A stretch of 64,000 nt of DNA, taken from CAVQJU01 sp963755195 (lineage in GTDB: Bacteria; Acidobacteriota; Vicinamibacteria; Vicinamibacterales; CAVVIG01). Shown piece by piece: positions 33,863 to 42,675 of the stretch. Where the stretch lies: NCBI GenBank assembly GCA_963755195.1, contig CAVWIZ010000003.1, positions 592,443-656,442 of the forward strand, read 5' to 3'. A program made the translations under genes and the position numbers. Each line of letters begins with the position of its first letter. Position 1 is the first letter of the stretch. The notes under the pieces were generated by a model. The model was given only the letters and a program-made list of their open reading frames with translations, did no database searches and was not told the origin of the DNA.

Positions 33863-33944
33863 TGCACCGCGGCGGCTGATGTCCCTTTGAGCACACGTCC
33901 TCGGTGCTGAACCGTCTCGGTTACGCTGAGCACGTGCATCGACG

Positions 33945-34388
33945 ATGGCGTCGAACGATCCTACTTCCACAGAGCAGAACCGCCGAAGAAGGCAGAGACC
34001 GTCCGCGAGACGGCCGAAGTCAACCGTAACGAGGCGGAATCCTTCAGGCAACTCGCCGAGGAAGCGCGCGAGGTTCGCGACCAGCATCGTGAGGCGCTCG
34101 AGACGATCCGGCAGGAGTCGGAGGGGCTGCGGGAGGCCGGCGAGACGGCACGAAAGGCCGGCGAGGAGGCACGAGTCGCGGCAGAGGCGGCTCGTGCACG
34201 CGGCGATGGAAGCCGTGCACGCCACCGCCGACGCGCTGGCAGCGACGCTCGAACACATGAAGGTCGTTGAAGAGATGCGGCGCACCCTGCGCGAGATACG
34301 CAGACGTGAACAAGCTCGATTCAAACTAGAAAGCCACGGTCACCGCAGCGCTCGCAACGCTCGCAGCGTGACCACGTTGCAAAACTGA
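33945..34388 (+). pseudogene. Coiled-coil protein of unknown function (two compensating frameshifts)
   Basis: Start MASNDPTSTEQ and the C-terminal part AMEAVHATADALAATLEHMK with EEMRRTLREIRRREQ share a frame. Between about 33985 and 34195 the coding frame is another one, giving VRETAEVNRNEAESFRQLAE and REALETIRQESEGLREAGET. The repaired protein is almost all charged heptad repeats. The natural end should be near RFKLESH; the residues after it (GHRSARNARSVTTLQN) are translated from RE1. No family is recognised. Confidence 0.5.
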
Positions 34389-34499
34389 CATCAGTACCAC
34401 TAAGGCCACGAAGAACACAAAGAATCTCCAGCCCTTGGTGACCTTCATGGACTTTGTGGTTCGAATTCTCTGCGGTCACTGCGTGCACCGCGGTGATCG
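34335..34499 (-). repeat. RE1 intergenic element, copy 3
   Basis: Reverse complement of copy 1 with the same block order: cacggtcaccgcagcgctcg, the accactaaggccacgaag / ctttgtggttcgaattc inverted pair, and gcgtgcaccgcggtgatcg. It is followed by ttgcgggctgtcgac, also seen after copy 2. It lies between the coiled-coil gene and the MFS gene and touches the 3' end of the coiled-coil gene; the MFS stop is 18 bases beyond. Confidence 0.75.
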
Positions 34500-34516
34500 T
34501 TTTTGCGGGCTGTCGA

Positions 34517-35815
34517 CTACATCAAGCGGTCAGGTAGATACCCGCCGCGCCGCCGGTCGTACAGCCAGATTCCCCCGAAAACAATCAGCAGGATGGCCGG
34601 CAGAACGGCCACGGCGCGAAACGACGTCTGGGCGGCGATGCCGAGCACACGTTCGAGCTCCGGGCCCGGCTGAAGCGCGCTGAAGGCCGCCTCGCCGCCC
34701 GCCACCTCGATCTTCTTCCCGTCGTAGATCGACCCCATGACGGGCAGGACGAAGCGAATCGACAGTGTGCCCGCGGTTCCCATCAACCCCATCAGCAACG
34801 CGCCGCCGCGCGGAAACCGTTCGGACGCCGTCGCGAGCATCGTCGGCCACATGTAGCACACGCCCGTGCCCCACACCGTCGCCGCCAGGAGCCCCGTGAC
34901 CGGTGAGTTCGCCACGCCGAGCAGAAGCAGGCCGAGCGATCCCGTCAGACACGAAATCCACAGCAAGCCGATTGACGACAGCCTCTGCACGAGCGGACCC
35001 GCAAAGTGGCGCATGACGAACATCAGCGCGCTGACGTACACGAGCAGCAGAATCCCCGGCATGTGGACCGTGCGGCTCAATGCAAAATCCACCCACTGCC
35101 CCGGCGCAAGCTCGGTGGCGGCCGTCAGGAACATCGAACAAAAGAGGACGAGGAAGAGCGGATTGAGCAGTTCCTTGAACATCTCGCCCATCGACACACC
35201 GGCCGCCGCCCGCTCGGTGGGCGGAAACCGCACGCCGATCGAGAGCGCCACCACGCCGAGCGCGGGGAGAACCACCACGAAGAGCTTCGCCTGCCAGCCA
35301 AGCCCGGCGCCTGACATCGCCACGCCCAGCAGACCGCCGATGACCAGACCGCCGGGCCACCAGGCGTGCAGCGTGTTCAGCTTGCCGGTCTTCTCCTCCG
35401 GATAGAGCGAAGCGATGAGCGGGTTGACGACCGTTTCGACGAGTCCCCAGCCGATTCCGGTGATCAGGGCGCCGATCCAGATCACGGTGTACACGCCGGG
35501 ACCCGACGACAACGACCCGGCGAACATCATCGTCAGCGCGCCCACCGTGAAGCAGATGCCTGAGAGCGGCAGGAGCAGGCCCATGCCGATGTAGTCGAGC
35601 AGCGGGCTGCCGATGGCGATCGTGAGCGCGAACCCGAGGAACGGCAGGCCGAGCACGTTCGCGATCATCTCGCCTGAATGGGCCTTGTCGATCGGGTCGA
35701 GGAAGATCCGCTGCAGGTCGCTCGCGGTGTTCGCGCGCAGCGCCGCACCGATACCGGCCATCGTCAGCGCAAGGCTGCTGACGAGGAACAACCGTGTCTT
35801 CTGGTAGGCGCTCAC
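34517..35815 (-). CDS. MFS sugar transporter
   Basis: 432 residues with twelve hydrophobic segments. Start is a GTG at 35815 that overlaps the isomerase stop (GTGA). LFLVSSLALTMAGIGAALRA, ISPEE-like loop LYPEEKTGKLNTLHAWWPGG, GLVIGGLLGVAMSGAG and CYMWPTMLATASERFPRGGA resemble the FucP/NNP-type sugar permease group. The asparagine- and histidine-bearing loop NTLHAWWPGG is typical of that group. It likely imports the sugar handled by the adjacent isomerase and Gfo/Idh oxidoreductase. Confidence 0.85.
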   Translation of the reverse strand: MSAYQKTRLFLVSSLALTMAGIGAALRANTASDLQRIFLDPIDKAHSGEMIANVLGLPFLGFALTIAIGSPLLDYIGMGLLLPLSGICFTVGALTMMFAGSLSSGPGVYTVIWIGALITGIGWGLVETVVNPLIASLYPEEKTGKLNTLHAWWPGGLVIGGLLGVAMSGAGLGWQAKLFVVVLPALGVVALSIGVRFPPTERAAAGVSMGEMFKELLNPLFLVLFCSMFLTAATELAPGQWVDFALSRTVHMPGILLLVYVSALMFVMRHFAGPLVQRLSSIGLLWISCLTGSLGLLLLGVANSPVTGLLAATVWGTGVCYMWPTMLATASERFPRGGALLMGLMGTAGTLSIRFVLPVMGSIYDGKKIEVAGGEAAFSALQPGPELERVLGIAAQTSFRAVAVLPAILLIVFGGIWLYDRRRGGYLPDRLM

Positions 35816-37023
35816 GATCGGTAGGGCTCGCGTCCGGTGCCTTGCGTGGAAATGTCCTGCGCCGGCAGTACCTCGTGCTGCAGCGCCCACATGCAGGCGG
35901 CCGCTTCATCGATCCGGCGGATGAAGGCAATCGAGCCCTGCAAAATGGGTTTCAGACGGTCGCGGTCCTGGATGCGCGCTTTCGGATACTCGTGCTCCAC
36001 CACCAGATGGGTGTTCGCGACGTCGAGATTCAGGAGCTCGCGCGCGGCCAGCTGATGATCGAGCCAGTCGACCGTCCGGTTCTGCAGATACGCAAGCGGG
36101 TCGTGGCGGGCTGTGCCCGGCAGCTCATGCTCGGCGAGCGCCGTCTGCTTCTTCCACGCCTGGAGCTCGTCGCTCGGCCGCGTCGACGGCTGACCGTCTT
36201 TCCAGTCGCCTCGCTCGATCGTCTGCCCGCCGTAGCCCCAGGCCGCGATCCCGCGGCCGTTGATGACCTGCCCCTTGACGTGGAACCCGCCGATGAGGAA
36301 GTGATACCCGGCGTCCTTGAGGTATTGAAAGATCGATCGGCTGTCTTGTCCCATCAGGATGGCGTGCGACGGATCGTAGTGAATGCGGAACTGGTCGCCG
36401 ACCGCGTGTTTCTCGCAGATGCGGTGCAACGCGATCCACGTGCCGGGAGTATAGGCGATGTTGTTGTGAAAGCTGTCAGCGGTCGTCCACCCCGGCATCG
36501 GGCACGGCTCGACCCTGTAGGTCAGTCCACGCGCCTTCGCCTCGACGAGCAGCGGCACGAACTGCTCCTCGAAGTCCTGAAGGTTCTGATCCATCGAGTG
36601 TGAACCGTTGCGTCCCACGAAACCGCAGACCGCGTCGACGCCGAGCAGCACGGCGGCGTCGAAGACGCGCAGCATGAACGCATGCTTCTTCAGGCGAATC
36701 GCCGGATCGGAGTGCAGCATGTTGTCGAAGTAGCCGATGTCGGACAGAGCCAGACCAGTGGCGTCGAGCGCGCGCTCGACGCGGCGAGCCCGCGCCGCAT
36801 CGAACGGCTCGCGCAGATCGAGGGTGTTCGCCACCGGATCCAGCATGGCGGCCGGCGGCACGTCCGTGTCGGCCGGATGGAAGGCGGCCGACAGCTGAAT
36901 CGAGTCCACGGCGAGCTCGTGCGCGAACTGAATCCAGTCTTCGATCGCCCGATCGGGATCGGCATCGCGCACGTCTCGCGGGGTCAACTCCTGGAACGCG
37001 GCCGTGAGCACGCCGATCTTCAT
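35812..37023 (-). CDS. Sugar phosphate isomerase/epimerase-like TIM barrel
   Basis: 403 residues. MKIGVLTAAFQELTPRDV begins a xylose-isomerase-like barrel. Metal-ligand-type positions are in GLTYRVEPCPMPGW (Glu), FRIHYDPSHAILMGQD (Asp and His) and IGGFHVKGQVINGR (His). FVGRNGSHSMDQNLQDFEEQ matches the usual substrate loop. It is longer than most single-domain members (about 300), with an extra C-terminal helical part. Start 37023 is chosen by homology; no strong ribosome binding site is seen. First gene of a two-gene operon with the MFS transporter. Confidence 0.85.
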   Translation of the reverse strand: MKIGVLTAAFQELTPRDVRDADPDRAIEDWIQFAHELAVDSIQLSAAFHPADTDVPPAAMLDPVANTLDLREPFDAARARRVERALDATGLALSDIGYFDNMLHSDPAIRLKKHAFMLRVFDAAVLLGVDAVCGFVGRNGSHSMDQNLQDFEEQFVPLLVEAKARGLTYRVEPCPMPGWTTADSFHNNIAYTPGTWIALHRICEKHAVGDQFRIHYDPSHAILMGQDSRSIFQYLKDAGYHFLIGGFHVKGQVINGRGIAAWGYGGQTIERGDWKDGQPSTRPSDELQAWKKQTALAEHELPGTARHDPLAYLQNRTVDWLDHQLAARELLNLDVANTHLVVEHEYPKARIQDRDRLKPILQGSIAFIRRIDEAAACMWALQHEVLPAQDISTQGTGREPYRS

Positions 37024-37112
37024 GAATTTCGGGGCAAACGCGAGCGACGATACCACCGGGGCCACAGGCCGATTGTACTCGGCGGGCTTCGTGTCGCAGG
37101 AGCGTTCGACGC

Positions 37113-37334
37113 CTACGCGAGGATCTGCTTCGCGTACTGGAAGCATTTCCTCACCTCCTCGCTCGACGTCGCGGCGCCGCGGTATTCATACTCGATGTAA
37201 GCCGGAATCGGCCACCTCTCGCGCTTGAGCATCAGCAGGACCTCGCGGATCGGGGTGTCGCCCTGCCCCCACGGCAGGTTGTCGCCCTGGTGCTTTTTTC
37301 GATCCTTCAGGTGCAGGTTCGTGATGTCGGCATG
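37113..37334 (-). pseudogene. C-terminal remnant of a second sugar isomerase
   Basis: Reads HADITNLHLKDRKKHQGDNL, PWGQGDTPIREVLLMLKRE and YIEYEYRGAATSSEEVRKCF, then KQILA and a stop. These are the last two strands and helix of a TIM-barrel sugar isomerase/epimerase; LHLKDR and the final E-Y pair are family hallmarks. The first roughly 200 residues are absent: upstream of about 37335 the sequence changes to a TonB receptor in another frame. Confidence 0.75.
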
Positions 37335-38022
37335 ATCGTCTGCACCTTCAATTCGGCGATCGCGTCGATCGAGGGCTTCACGACGATCGTGCCAATCGCC
37401 CGCTCGTTGTTATCCATCCCGTCAATCAGCTGGTTGTTCTGGTTGTCTCCGCGCGCCGTTGATCGAGATCGCCGAGGTCTGCCGTCGATCGTCAGGCCGC
37501 GTGCCGCTCGCCAGCGAGTTCGGCAGCCCTTCGTTCGCGCCGGGAATGGCCTGCACGAGGCGCACGAAGTTGCGACCGTTGACCGGCAGATCCGACACGT
37601 TCTTGAGGTCGATGAGCGTCCCGACGGTCGAGCTGTCCGTCTGCACGAGCGGCGATTCACCGGTCACCGTAATGCTTTCAGCCACCGCGCCCACCTGCAA
37701 CTTGGCGTCGATGCGAGTGCGGTCGCCCGCCGACAGCGTCACGCGCGAGGTTCTCGATCCGAAGCCTGACAGCTCGATCGTGACCGTATAGGTTCCGATC
37801 GGCAGGAGGTTGAAGACGTAGTCGCCCGACGCGTTGGTCGGCGTCGTGCGGACGGCGTGGGTCCCGACGTTCTCAATGGTGACGGTCGCACCGGGAAGAA
37901 CGCCGCTGCTCGCGTCGGTGACCCGACCGACGATGTCACCGGTGGTGACCTGCGCGGCGGCCGAGGCCGGCAGCGCGAGGGAGAGCACGATCAGGCAGAC
38001 GAAGCGATCGAACACGGAACAT
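37335..38022 (-). pseudogene. N-terminal part of a TonB receptor with carboxypeptidase-regulatory domain, truncated
   Basis: Signal peptide (CLIVLSLALPASAAAQ), then the CarboxypepD_reg domain DIVGRVTDASSGVLPGATVT, GDYVFNLLPIGTYTVTIELS and the junction VGAVAESITVTGESPLVQTD, plug start VSDLPVNGRNFVRLVQAIPG and DNQNNQLIDGMDNNERAIGT. It stops at AIAELKVQT, about 230 of roughly 1,100 expected residues. A frameshift near 37450 and one just after the ATG (one extra C near 38018 would give MFVFDRFVC) are present. AAGGAG stands before the ATG at 38022. The barrel is missing; see the junction finding. Confidence 0.8.
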
Positions 38023-38054
38023 ACGCTTCTCCTTCTTGATTCCGTCCGTCCAGA

Positions 38055-38068
38055 AGCAACCGATTGCA
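38055..38068. promoter_or_regulatory. LacI-type operator, distal half
   Basis: AGCAACCGATTGCA has inverted GCAA/TTGC arms around a central CG, the geometry of LacI-family operators. It is centred 21 bp from the second site, two helical turns, and lies in the TonB-receptor promoter. Confidence 0.55.
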
Positions 38069-38075
38069 GACCTTA

Positions 38076-38089
38076 TGTAATCGATTGCA
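38076..38089. promoter_or_regulatory. LacI-type operator TGTAATCGATTGCA
   Basis: Inverted arms TGTAATC/GATTGCA with one mismatch around a central CG, close to the cre-like consensus TGNAANCGNTTNCA. It lies between the TonB receptor (start 38022) and the lacI gene (start 38283), so it could control both. Confidence 0.65.
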
Positions 38090-38282
38090 GATGCTAAGGA
38101 GCGAGACGCGGGCTGTCAAGCGTTTTTTCCGGGGATCCGTCGGAATCCGGCGCCCGCGATCCAAGCGCTCGAATTCGGGCGGCCGCCCTCACGTCATCGG
38201 TTTCCACCAGGCTCCTGGGGCGGGGCGGAACCGTTTCCGGGTATCATGAACGCACGGTCGAACCGACTGGCCGCGCCACCAC

Positions 38283-39335
38283 GTGTCGAACATCTACGAA
38301 GTCGCGAAACGTGCGGGCGTCTCCACCGCGACCGTGTCACGCGTGCTGAGCCAGCCGAACGTGGTCGCGCCCGCGACACGCCGGCGAACGTCCTGCAGGC
38401 CGTCGAACGCCTGGGATACGACGCCGAATTCCACGGCCAAGAACCTGCGGACGCTGCGGACCGGCAAGCTGCTGGTCACGGTGCCGGACATCTCCAACCC
38501 GTTCTTCTCGCTGATCCTCCAGGGCATCGAGGACGCGGCGCAGCGCGAGGGCTACTCGGTGCTGGTCGGCGACACGCAGCACGACGACAAGCGCGAAGAA
38601 CGCTACGCGCTGATGCTCAAGCGGAAGGAAGCCGACGGCCTGATCTTTCTCGGCCATCGCCTGCCGAAGGAAGCCGCGGCGCGTTGATCCGGGCCGACGG
38701 CGCCGCGATGCGCGCCGGTCGTCAACGGCTGCGAGTTCAGCCCGACGCTCGGCATCCCGAGCGTGCACATCGACAACGCCAAGGCGGCGTATGAGGCGAT
38801 GGACCATCTGTACGGCCTCGGGCCACCGGCGCATCGGCGATCGTGACCGGGCCGCTCGTGAGCCCGCTCAGCCGCGATCGCCTGAGCGGCGCGACCGCGC
38901 GCGCGCAAGAAGCAGAAGGCGGAGCGCGATTTCGTCGTGATGCACGGCGACTTCTCGATCGAGTCGGGCGCCGCGGCCGCCGAGCGGCTGCTCGGACGGG
39001 CGCGAGCCGCCCACGGCCATCTTCTGCTTCAACGACGAAATGGCGATGGGGGTGATCGAAGTGGCGCACCGCTTGAAAGTGCGCGTGCCGAACAGCTCTC
39101 GGTCGTCGGGTTCGACGACATCCGCTTCGCGCGTCACATGGCCCCGCCGCTCACGACGATCGCGCAGCCGATGCGGCAGATCGGCGAAGGGACGGTCAGG
39201 CTGCTGCTGGGGATCCTGGCGGGCGGCGGCGACGCGGAGACGCCGGAATCGGTGACGCTTCCGCACAAGCTCGTCGTGCGCGAGAGCACCGCGCCACCGC
39301 CGGAAGAAAGTCGGAAAGTAGAAAGTGGAAAGTAA
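38283..39335 (+). pseudogene. LacI-family transcription regulator (multiple frameshifts)
   Basis: SNIYEVAKRAGVSTATVSRV is an intact LacI helix-turn-helix, followed by the hinge region LQAVERLGYTPNSTAKNLRT after repair. The sugar-binding domain reads TGKLLVTVPDISNPFFSLIL, VGDTQHDDKREERYALMLKR, IPSVHIDNAKAAYEAMDHLY, DFVVMHGDFSIESGAAAAER and LSVVGFDDIRFARHMAPPLT. Indels occur near 38390, 38425, 38686, 38715, 38825, 38905, 39005 and 39095. Start is a GTG at 38283. The final residues (SRKVESGK) come from an aaagt word repeat. It probably senses the sugar handled by this locus and binds the operators at 38055-38089. Confidence 0.8.
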
Positions 39336-39352
39336 GTAGATAAGTAGATAAG
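39309..39352 (+). repeat. Short-word repeat (gaaagt / gtagataa types)
   Basis: Tandem gaaagtSga words and a gtagataagtagataagtag triplet run close the lacI frame. It is the same word family as at 42731 and 43019. Confidence 0.65.
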
Positions 39353-39382
39353 TAGAAAGTCTGCGCGGCCGCCGACGGGTTC

Positions 39383-40555
39383 TCAGTCCGCCGGGACATC
39401 CATCCAGCCGCGCCGCTGGTGGCTGGCGAGCGCCGCGTCGAGCAGGCGCATCTGGCGCAGACCGTCCAGAAACTGCGGATATGCCGGCGCCGCGCGAGGA
39501 TCGAGAATCGACTGATAGAAGCGGCGGAACAGCTGCTTGAACGTGTTGTCGTAACCTTCGCTGTGGCCGCCCGGCAGGTCCGCATACGCCGCCGCCGCAG
39601 GCAGGAGGAGCGATGGGTCTTTCATCACCACCTCGTTACGGCCGTCGCGACGGCCGATCCACAACTCGTCAGGCCGTTCCTGGTTCCATGCCGCCCCCGC
39701 GCGGGTGCCGTAGATCTCGATCGTCAGCCGGTTCTTGCACCCGGCCGACACCTGGCTGACCGTGAACGCCCCGCGCGCCCGGTCGCCCAAATGAAACAGC
39801 ACTCCGCCGAAGTCTTCGGTGTCGACAATCGCGACTTGATCATCGACGTCATCGATGCCGGGGGCGGCCTTCTGCGGCGCGCCGGCAAAGGTGTCGGCGG
39901 ATCGGCTCGGCCGCCTGCGGGTCTTGTGAAACGTCGCGAGATCGGCGCAGACCGACGTGATCCGCTGGCCCGTGACGTGTTCGACCATGTCACACCAGTG
40001 CGAGCCGATGTCTCCCATCGCGCGGAGCGGACCAGCCTGTTTCGCCTCGACGCGCCAGTTCCAGTCGGTGTCGTACAGCAGCCAGTCCTGGGAATAGGTG
40101 CCCTGCGCGACGAGTATCTCGCCGAGCTCCCCCGCTTCGCGCATCCGCCGCAGTTGCTGGACCATCGGGTAGTAGCGTAGGTTGTGACAGGTGGCGTTAC
40201 GAAGCGACGTCGCCGCCGCCAGCTCCGTGAGCGCGGCGGCATCCGCGCTCGTCATCGCGAGCGGCTTCTCGCAGAGAACGTGCTTGCCGGCCTCGAGTGC
40301 GGCCGATGCCATCGCGACGTGTCGGGCGTTCGGCGTGCAGATGTGAACGGCGTGAATGTCCGGGTCGCGGAGAATGGCGCGGTAATCACCCTCGGCCCGG
40401 TCCACGCCGAATGCGTCGGCGAGCGTGCGGGCCTTCTCTTGGCTACTGCCCGCCACGGCGGCCACATCGACAAACCCCAGCCGCCGCACCGCCTCGAGGT
40501 GAACCCGGCCCATGAAACCGGTTCCAAAGATCGCCGCGCGCACCCGCGTGGTCAC
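39383..40555 (-). CDS. Gfo/Idh/MocA-family oxidoreductase
   Basis: 390 residues. NAD(P) motif IFGTGFMGRVHLEAVRRLGF at the N-terminus, IHAVHICTPNARHVAMASAA and the signature lysine in GKHVLCEKPLAMTSADAAAL. The C-terminal domain has MGDIGSHWCDMVEHVTGQRI with the catalytic histidine region. These enzymes oxidise or reduce sugars, inositols or amino-sugar derivatives. The GTG at 40555 has GGAG seven bases upstream and is preferred over an open upstream extension. It fits a sugar-catabolic locus with the isomerases, MFS, TonB receptor and LacI. Confidence 0.9.
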   Translation of the reverse strand: MTTRVRAAIFGTGFMGRVHLEAVRRLGFVDVAAVAGSSQEKARTLADAFGVDRAEGDYRAILRDPDIHAVHICTPNARHVAMASAALEAGKHVLCEKPLAMTSADAAALTELAAATSLRNATCHNLRYYPMVQQLRRMREAGELGEILVAQGTYSQDWLLYDTDWNWRVEAKQAGPLRAMGDIGSHWCDMVEHVTGQRITSVCADLATFHKTRRRPSRSADTFAGAPQKAAPGIDDVDDQVAIVDTEDFGGVLFHLGDRARGAFTVSQVSAGCKNRLTIEIYGTRAGAAWNQERPDELWIGRRDGRNEVVMKDPSLLLPAAAAYADLPGGHSEGYDNTFKQLFRRFYQSILDPRAAPAYPQFLDGLRQMRLLDAALASHQRRGWMDVPAD

Positions 40556-40619
40556 CAAGACGCTCCAGAGGATATCAGAGACACTCAGGCGCGGTGGCTC
40601 GTGGTAGCCTGACCGCCGG

Positions 40620-41408
40620 ATGACCACGCCCGCGTCTGCGATCGACCCGATTCCGGGCGAACGGCGCGACCGGACCCTGATCAAGGGCCTCCTCGCGCAC
40701 CTGGCACGCGTCCGCGATCAACGCTGGACGTCGCTCGACTTTCCCGACGAGCGGATCCGCTCCAGGGCCGCGGTTCACGTGATCGCGATGGAGGAGACGG
40801 GCCGCACGACAGCCATCGAGCACGTGTCGATGGACAAGCTGGCCGCCGACGATGAGGTGACGCAACGGTGGCTGGGAGCCGTGGTGCCCCTCGAGCAGGA
40901 TCGTGCGCTGCGCATTCCAGCGTTCCACGTTGACGTGATGGTCCGTCTCGGCGTCGTCCCGACGGGCGTCGCCGAACAGCTCGTCGTCGGGGCGCTTCAG
41001 GGCTGGTGCGTCCGTCACCTTCGCACGGCGCCTGAAGGCGAGTCGAGCCATGTGTTCACCGTCGCGGGCACACCCGTGCGCCTCCAGGTGGACAAGACAC
41101 CCTGTCCCGGAGAGCCGGGTGGGCTTTCGATTACTCGAGCCGAGCTCCCGCGGAATTTCGAAGTGGTTGTCCAGAATCGCCTGCAACGCTATCTCGGTAC
41201 GCTCGTGTCCGCGTCGGCCGATCGATATGTGTTGCTGTTCGAAAAAGGCGACGGCCTGTGGAGCGTCAGCCAGCTCCGCACGGAATTGGCGGCTTCCCTC
41301 GACTTTCCCGATTTGAATCGCGTGCACGAAATCTGGGTGGTCGATACGAGGGCGTGGTCAACCGATGACGCGCTCGTGTACCGGCGCGTCATGCCGCCGC
41401 CGGCGTGA
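40620..41408 (+). CDS. Hypothetical protein, 262 residues
   Basis: No family is recognised. It is soluble, with no signal peptide or membrane segment. Notable stretches are HLARVRDQRWTSLDFPDERI near residue 30, and a near-echo LRTELAASLDFPDLNRVHEI near residue 220. A central QVDKTPCPGEPGGLSITRAE and FEVVVQNRLQRYLGTLVSAS follow. The SLDFPD repeat suggests related halves. It is divergent from the Gfo/Idh gene with a 64-bp gap. Codon use looks normal, so it is a real gene of unknown role. Confidence 0.7.
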   Translation: MTTPASAIDPIPGERRDRTLIKGLLAHLARVRDQRWTSLDFPDERIRSRAAVHVIAMEETGRTTAIEHVSMDKLAADDEVTQRWLGAVVPLEQDRALRIPAFHVDVMVRLGVVPTGVAEQLVVGALQGWCVRHLRTAPEGESSHVFTVAGTPVRLQVDKTPCPGEPGGLSITRAELPRNFEVVVQNRLQRYLGTLVSASADRYVLLFEKGDGLWSVSQLRTELAASLDFPDLNRVHEIWVVDTRAWSTDDALVYRRVMPPPA

Positions 41409-41557
41409 CAATCGAGACCCCTGAGCCCTTCCCGCTCATCGCCGCGCGTACCCCATTGAACCGAGACGCAGGCCCGGCAAGCCACCTGTAAGCCTCTCCA
41501 AGCAATGGAGGCATTGTTCACGCCAGGGCATCCCGCGGCTCGGAGGAGGGTAGTCCA

Positions 41558-41950
41558 ATGGTGATTCGACATCTACGAGTCGCGGCGATCGGTGCCCTGT
41601 TCCTGGGCCTGGCGGCGGCCGCCTCGACCCATGCGTGGCCCGTCAACAACCACACCAACTACTTGACGTTCAGCCGCGCCGTGGCGCTGCCGGGCGTTGA
41701 GCTGGCGGCGGGCACCTATATCTTCGAGACGCCGGACAACGCCATGGCGAACTCGATCGTGCGGGTCTCGAGCCGCGACCGCAGGACGGTTTATCTGACG
41801 GCATTCACCCGCGAGGTCGAGCGTCCACGCGATGACAACGGCAAATTGATCGTTTTGGTTGGTGAAACGGCCGCCGGCGCGGCGCAGCCCATCACGGCGT
41901 GGTTCCCGCTCGGCGAACAGGTCGGGCACCGGTTCGTCTATGGCGAATAG
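41558..41950 (+). CDS. Small secreted protein of an Acidobacteria-typical family
   Basis: 130 residues. A signal peptide ends after ALFLGLAAAASTHA. The mature part has NYLTFSRAVALPGVELAAGT and YIFETPDNAMANSIVRVSSR, then a C-terminal PLGEQVGHRFVYGE. The pattern 'TFSRPVALPGVxLPAGTYxF ... G.xxGxxFVY' recurs in many secreted proteins of uncharacterised role in acidobacterial genomes (recalled, not searched). GGAGG stands before the ATG. No enzymatic residues are apparent. Confidence 0.75.
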   Translation: MVIRHLRVAAIGALFLGLAAAASTHAWPVNNHTNYLTFSRAVALPGVELAAGTYIFETPDNAMANSIVRVSSRDRRTVYLTAFTREVERPRDDNGKLIVLVGETAAGAAQPITAWFPLGEQVGHRFVYGE

Positions 41951-42035
41951 GGATCACGAAGGGCTTAGGGCTCAGGGCTCAGGGCTAAGGGCTGATGCTC
42001 AGCGTCATCGCTCTTAGCCCTCAGCTCTTATGTAG
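41950..42035. repeat. RE3 word hairpin, copy 3
   Basis: agggcttagggctcagggctcagggctaaggg words face ctcttagccctcagctctt, forming an imperfect hairpin right after the secreted-protein stop. Terminator-like by position. Confidence 0.65.
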
Positions 42036-42201
42036 GGCAAATCCCCTCCCGAATCGTGGGCACTCTCATGGTCGCGGTGATGCATGTACCACTCGCCGCC
42101 ATCACGAAATCGTAAGGGGCCGCGTCGGAAAATATTTCTGCGATCACCACTCATCTTCCCTGCGGCTTGCGCCGATACACGACGCATCAGGGAGGTGTGG
42201 A

Positions 42202-42663
42202 ATGTGGAACCAGGAAGGACCCAAGCAGAAAGGCCCCGCGACCCCTCAGCCAAGCCCCTTAACGGCTCAGCCAGGCCCCGTCGCTGAGCCGAAGCTCGCG
42301 CCGGAGCGGCGCAACGCCGCGTGGATCGGCAAATCGGTCTTCATCAAGGGCGAGCTCATCAGTGACGAAGACCTGACGATCGACGGCCGAATCGAGGGGA
42401 CCATTGCGCTCGGCGAGCACTGCCTGACCGTCGGGGTCGGAGCAGCCATTCAGGCGAACCTCACGGCCCATACGCTGATCATCAGCGGCGCCGTCACGGG
42501 GAACGTGAAGGCGACCGATCGGATCGACATCCGGGAAACAGGATCGGTGGACGGTGACATCACCACACCACGCCTGGCTGTCCGGGACGGAGCCGTTCTC
42601 CGCGGACGCATCGACGTGGACGCGCCGGCACAGAAAGTTCAGAAGTTCCCGGTCGCCGTGTAG
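42202..42663 (+). CDS. Bactofilin (polymer-forming cytoskeletal protein)
   Basis: 153 residues. A Pro/Gln-rich disordered N-terminus (residues 1-38) precedes the bactofilin beta-helix: IGKSVFIKGELISDEDLTID, GRIEGTIALGEHCLTVGVGA, AIQANLTAHTLIISGAVTGN, VKATDRIDIRETGSVDGDIT and TPRLAVRDGAVLRGRIDVDA. Bactofilins self-assemble without nucleotide into filaments that position envelope enzymes. GGAGGT five bases before the ATG at 42202 fixes the start. No peptidoglycan hydrolase partner is adjacent. Confidence 0.93.
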   Translation: MWNQEGPKQKGPATPQPSPLTAQPGPVAEPKLAPERRNAAWIGKSVFIKGELISDEDLTIDGRIEGTIALGEHCLTVGVGAAIQANLTAHTLIISGAVTGNVKATDRIDIRETGSVDGDITTPRLAVRDGAVLRGRIDVDAPAQKVQKFPVAV

Positions 42664-42675
42664 GTTGGGTTGAAA

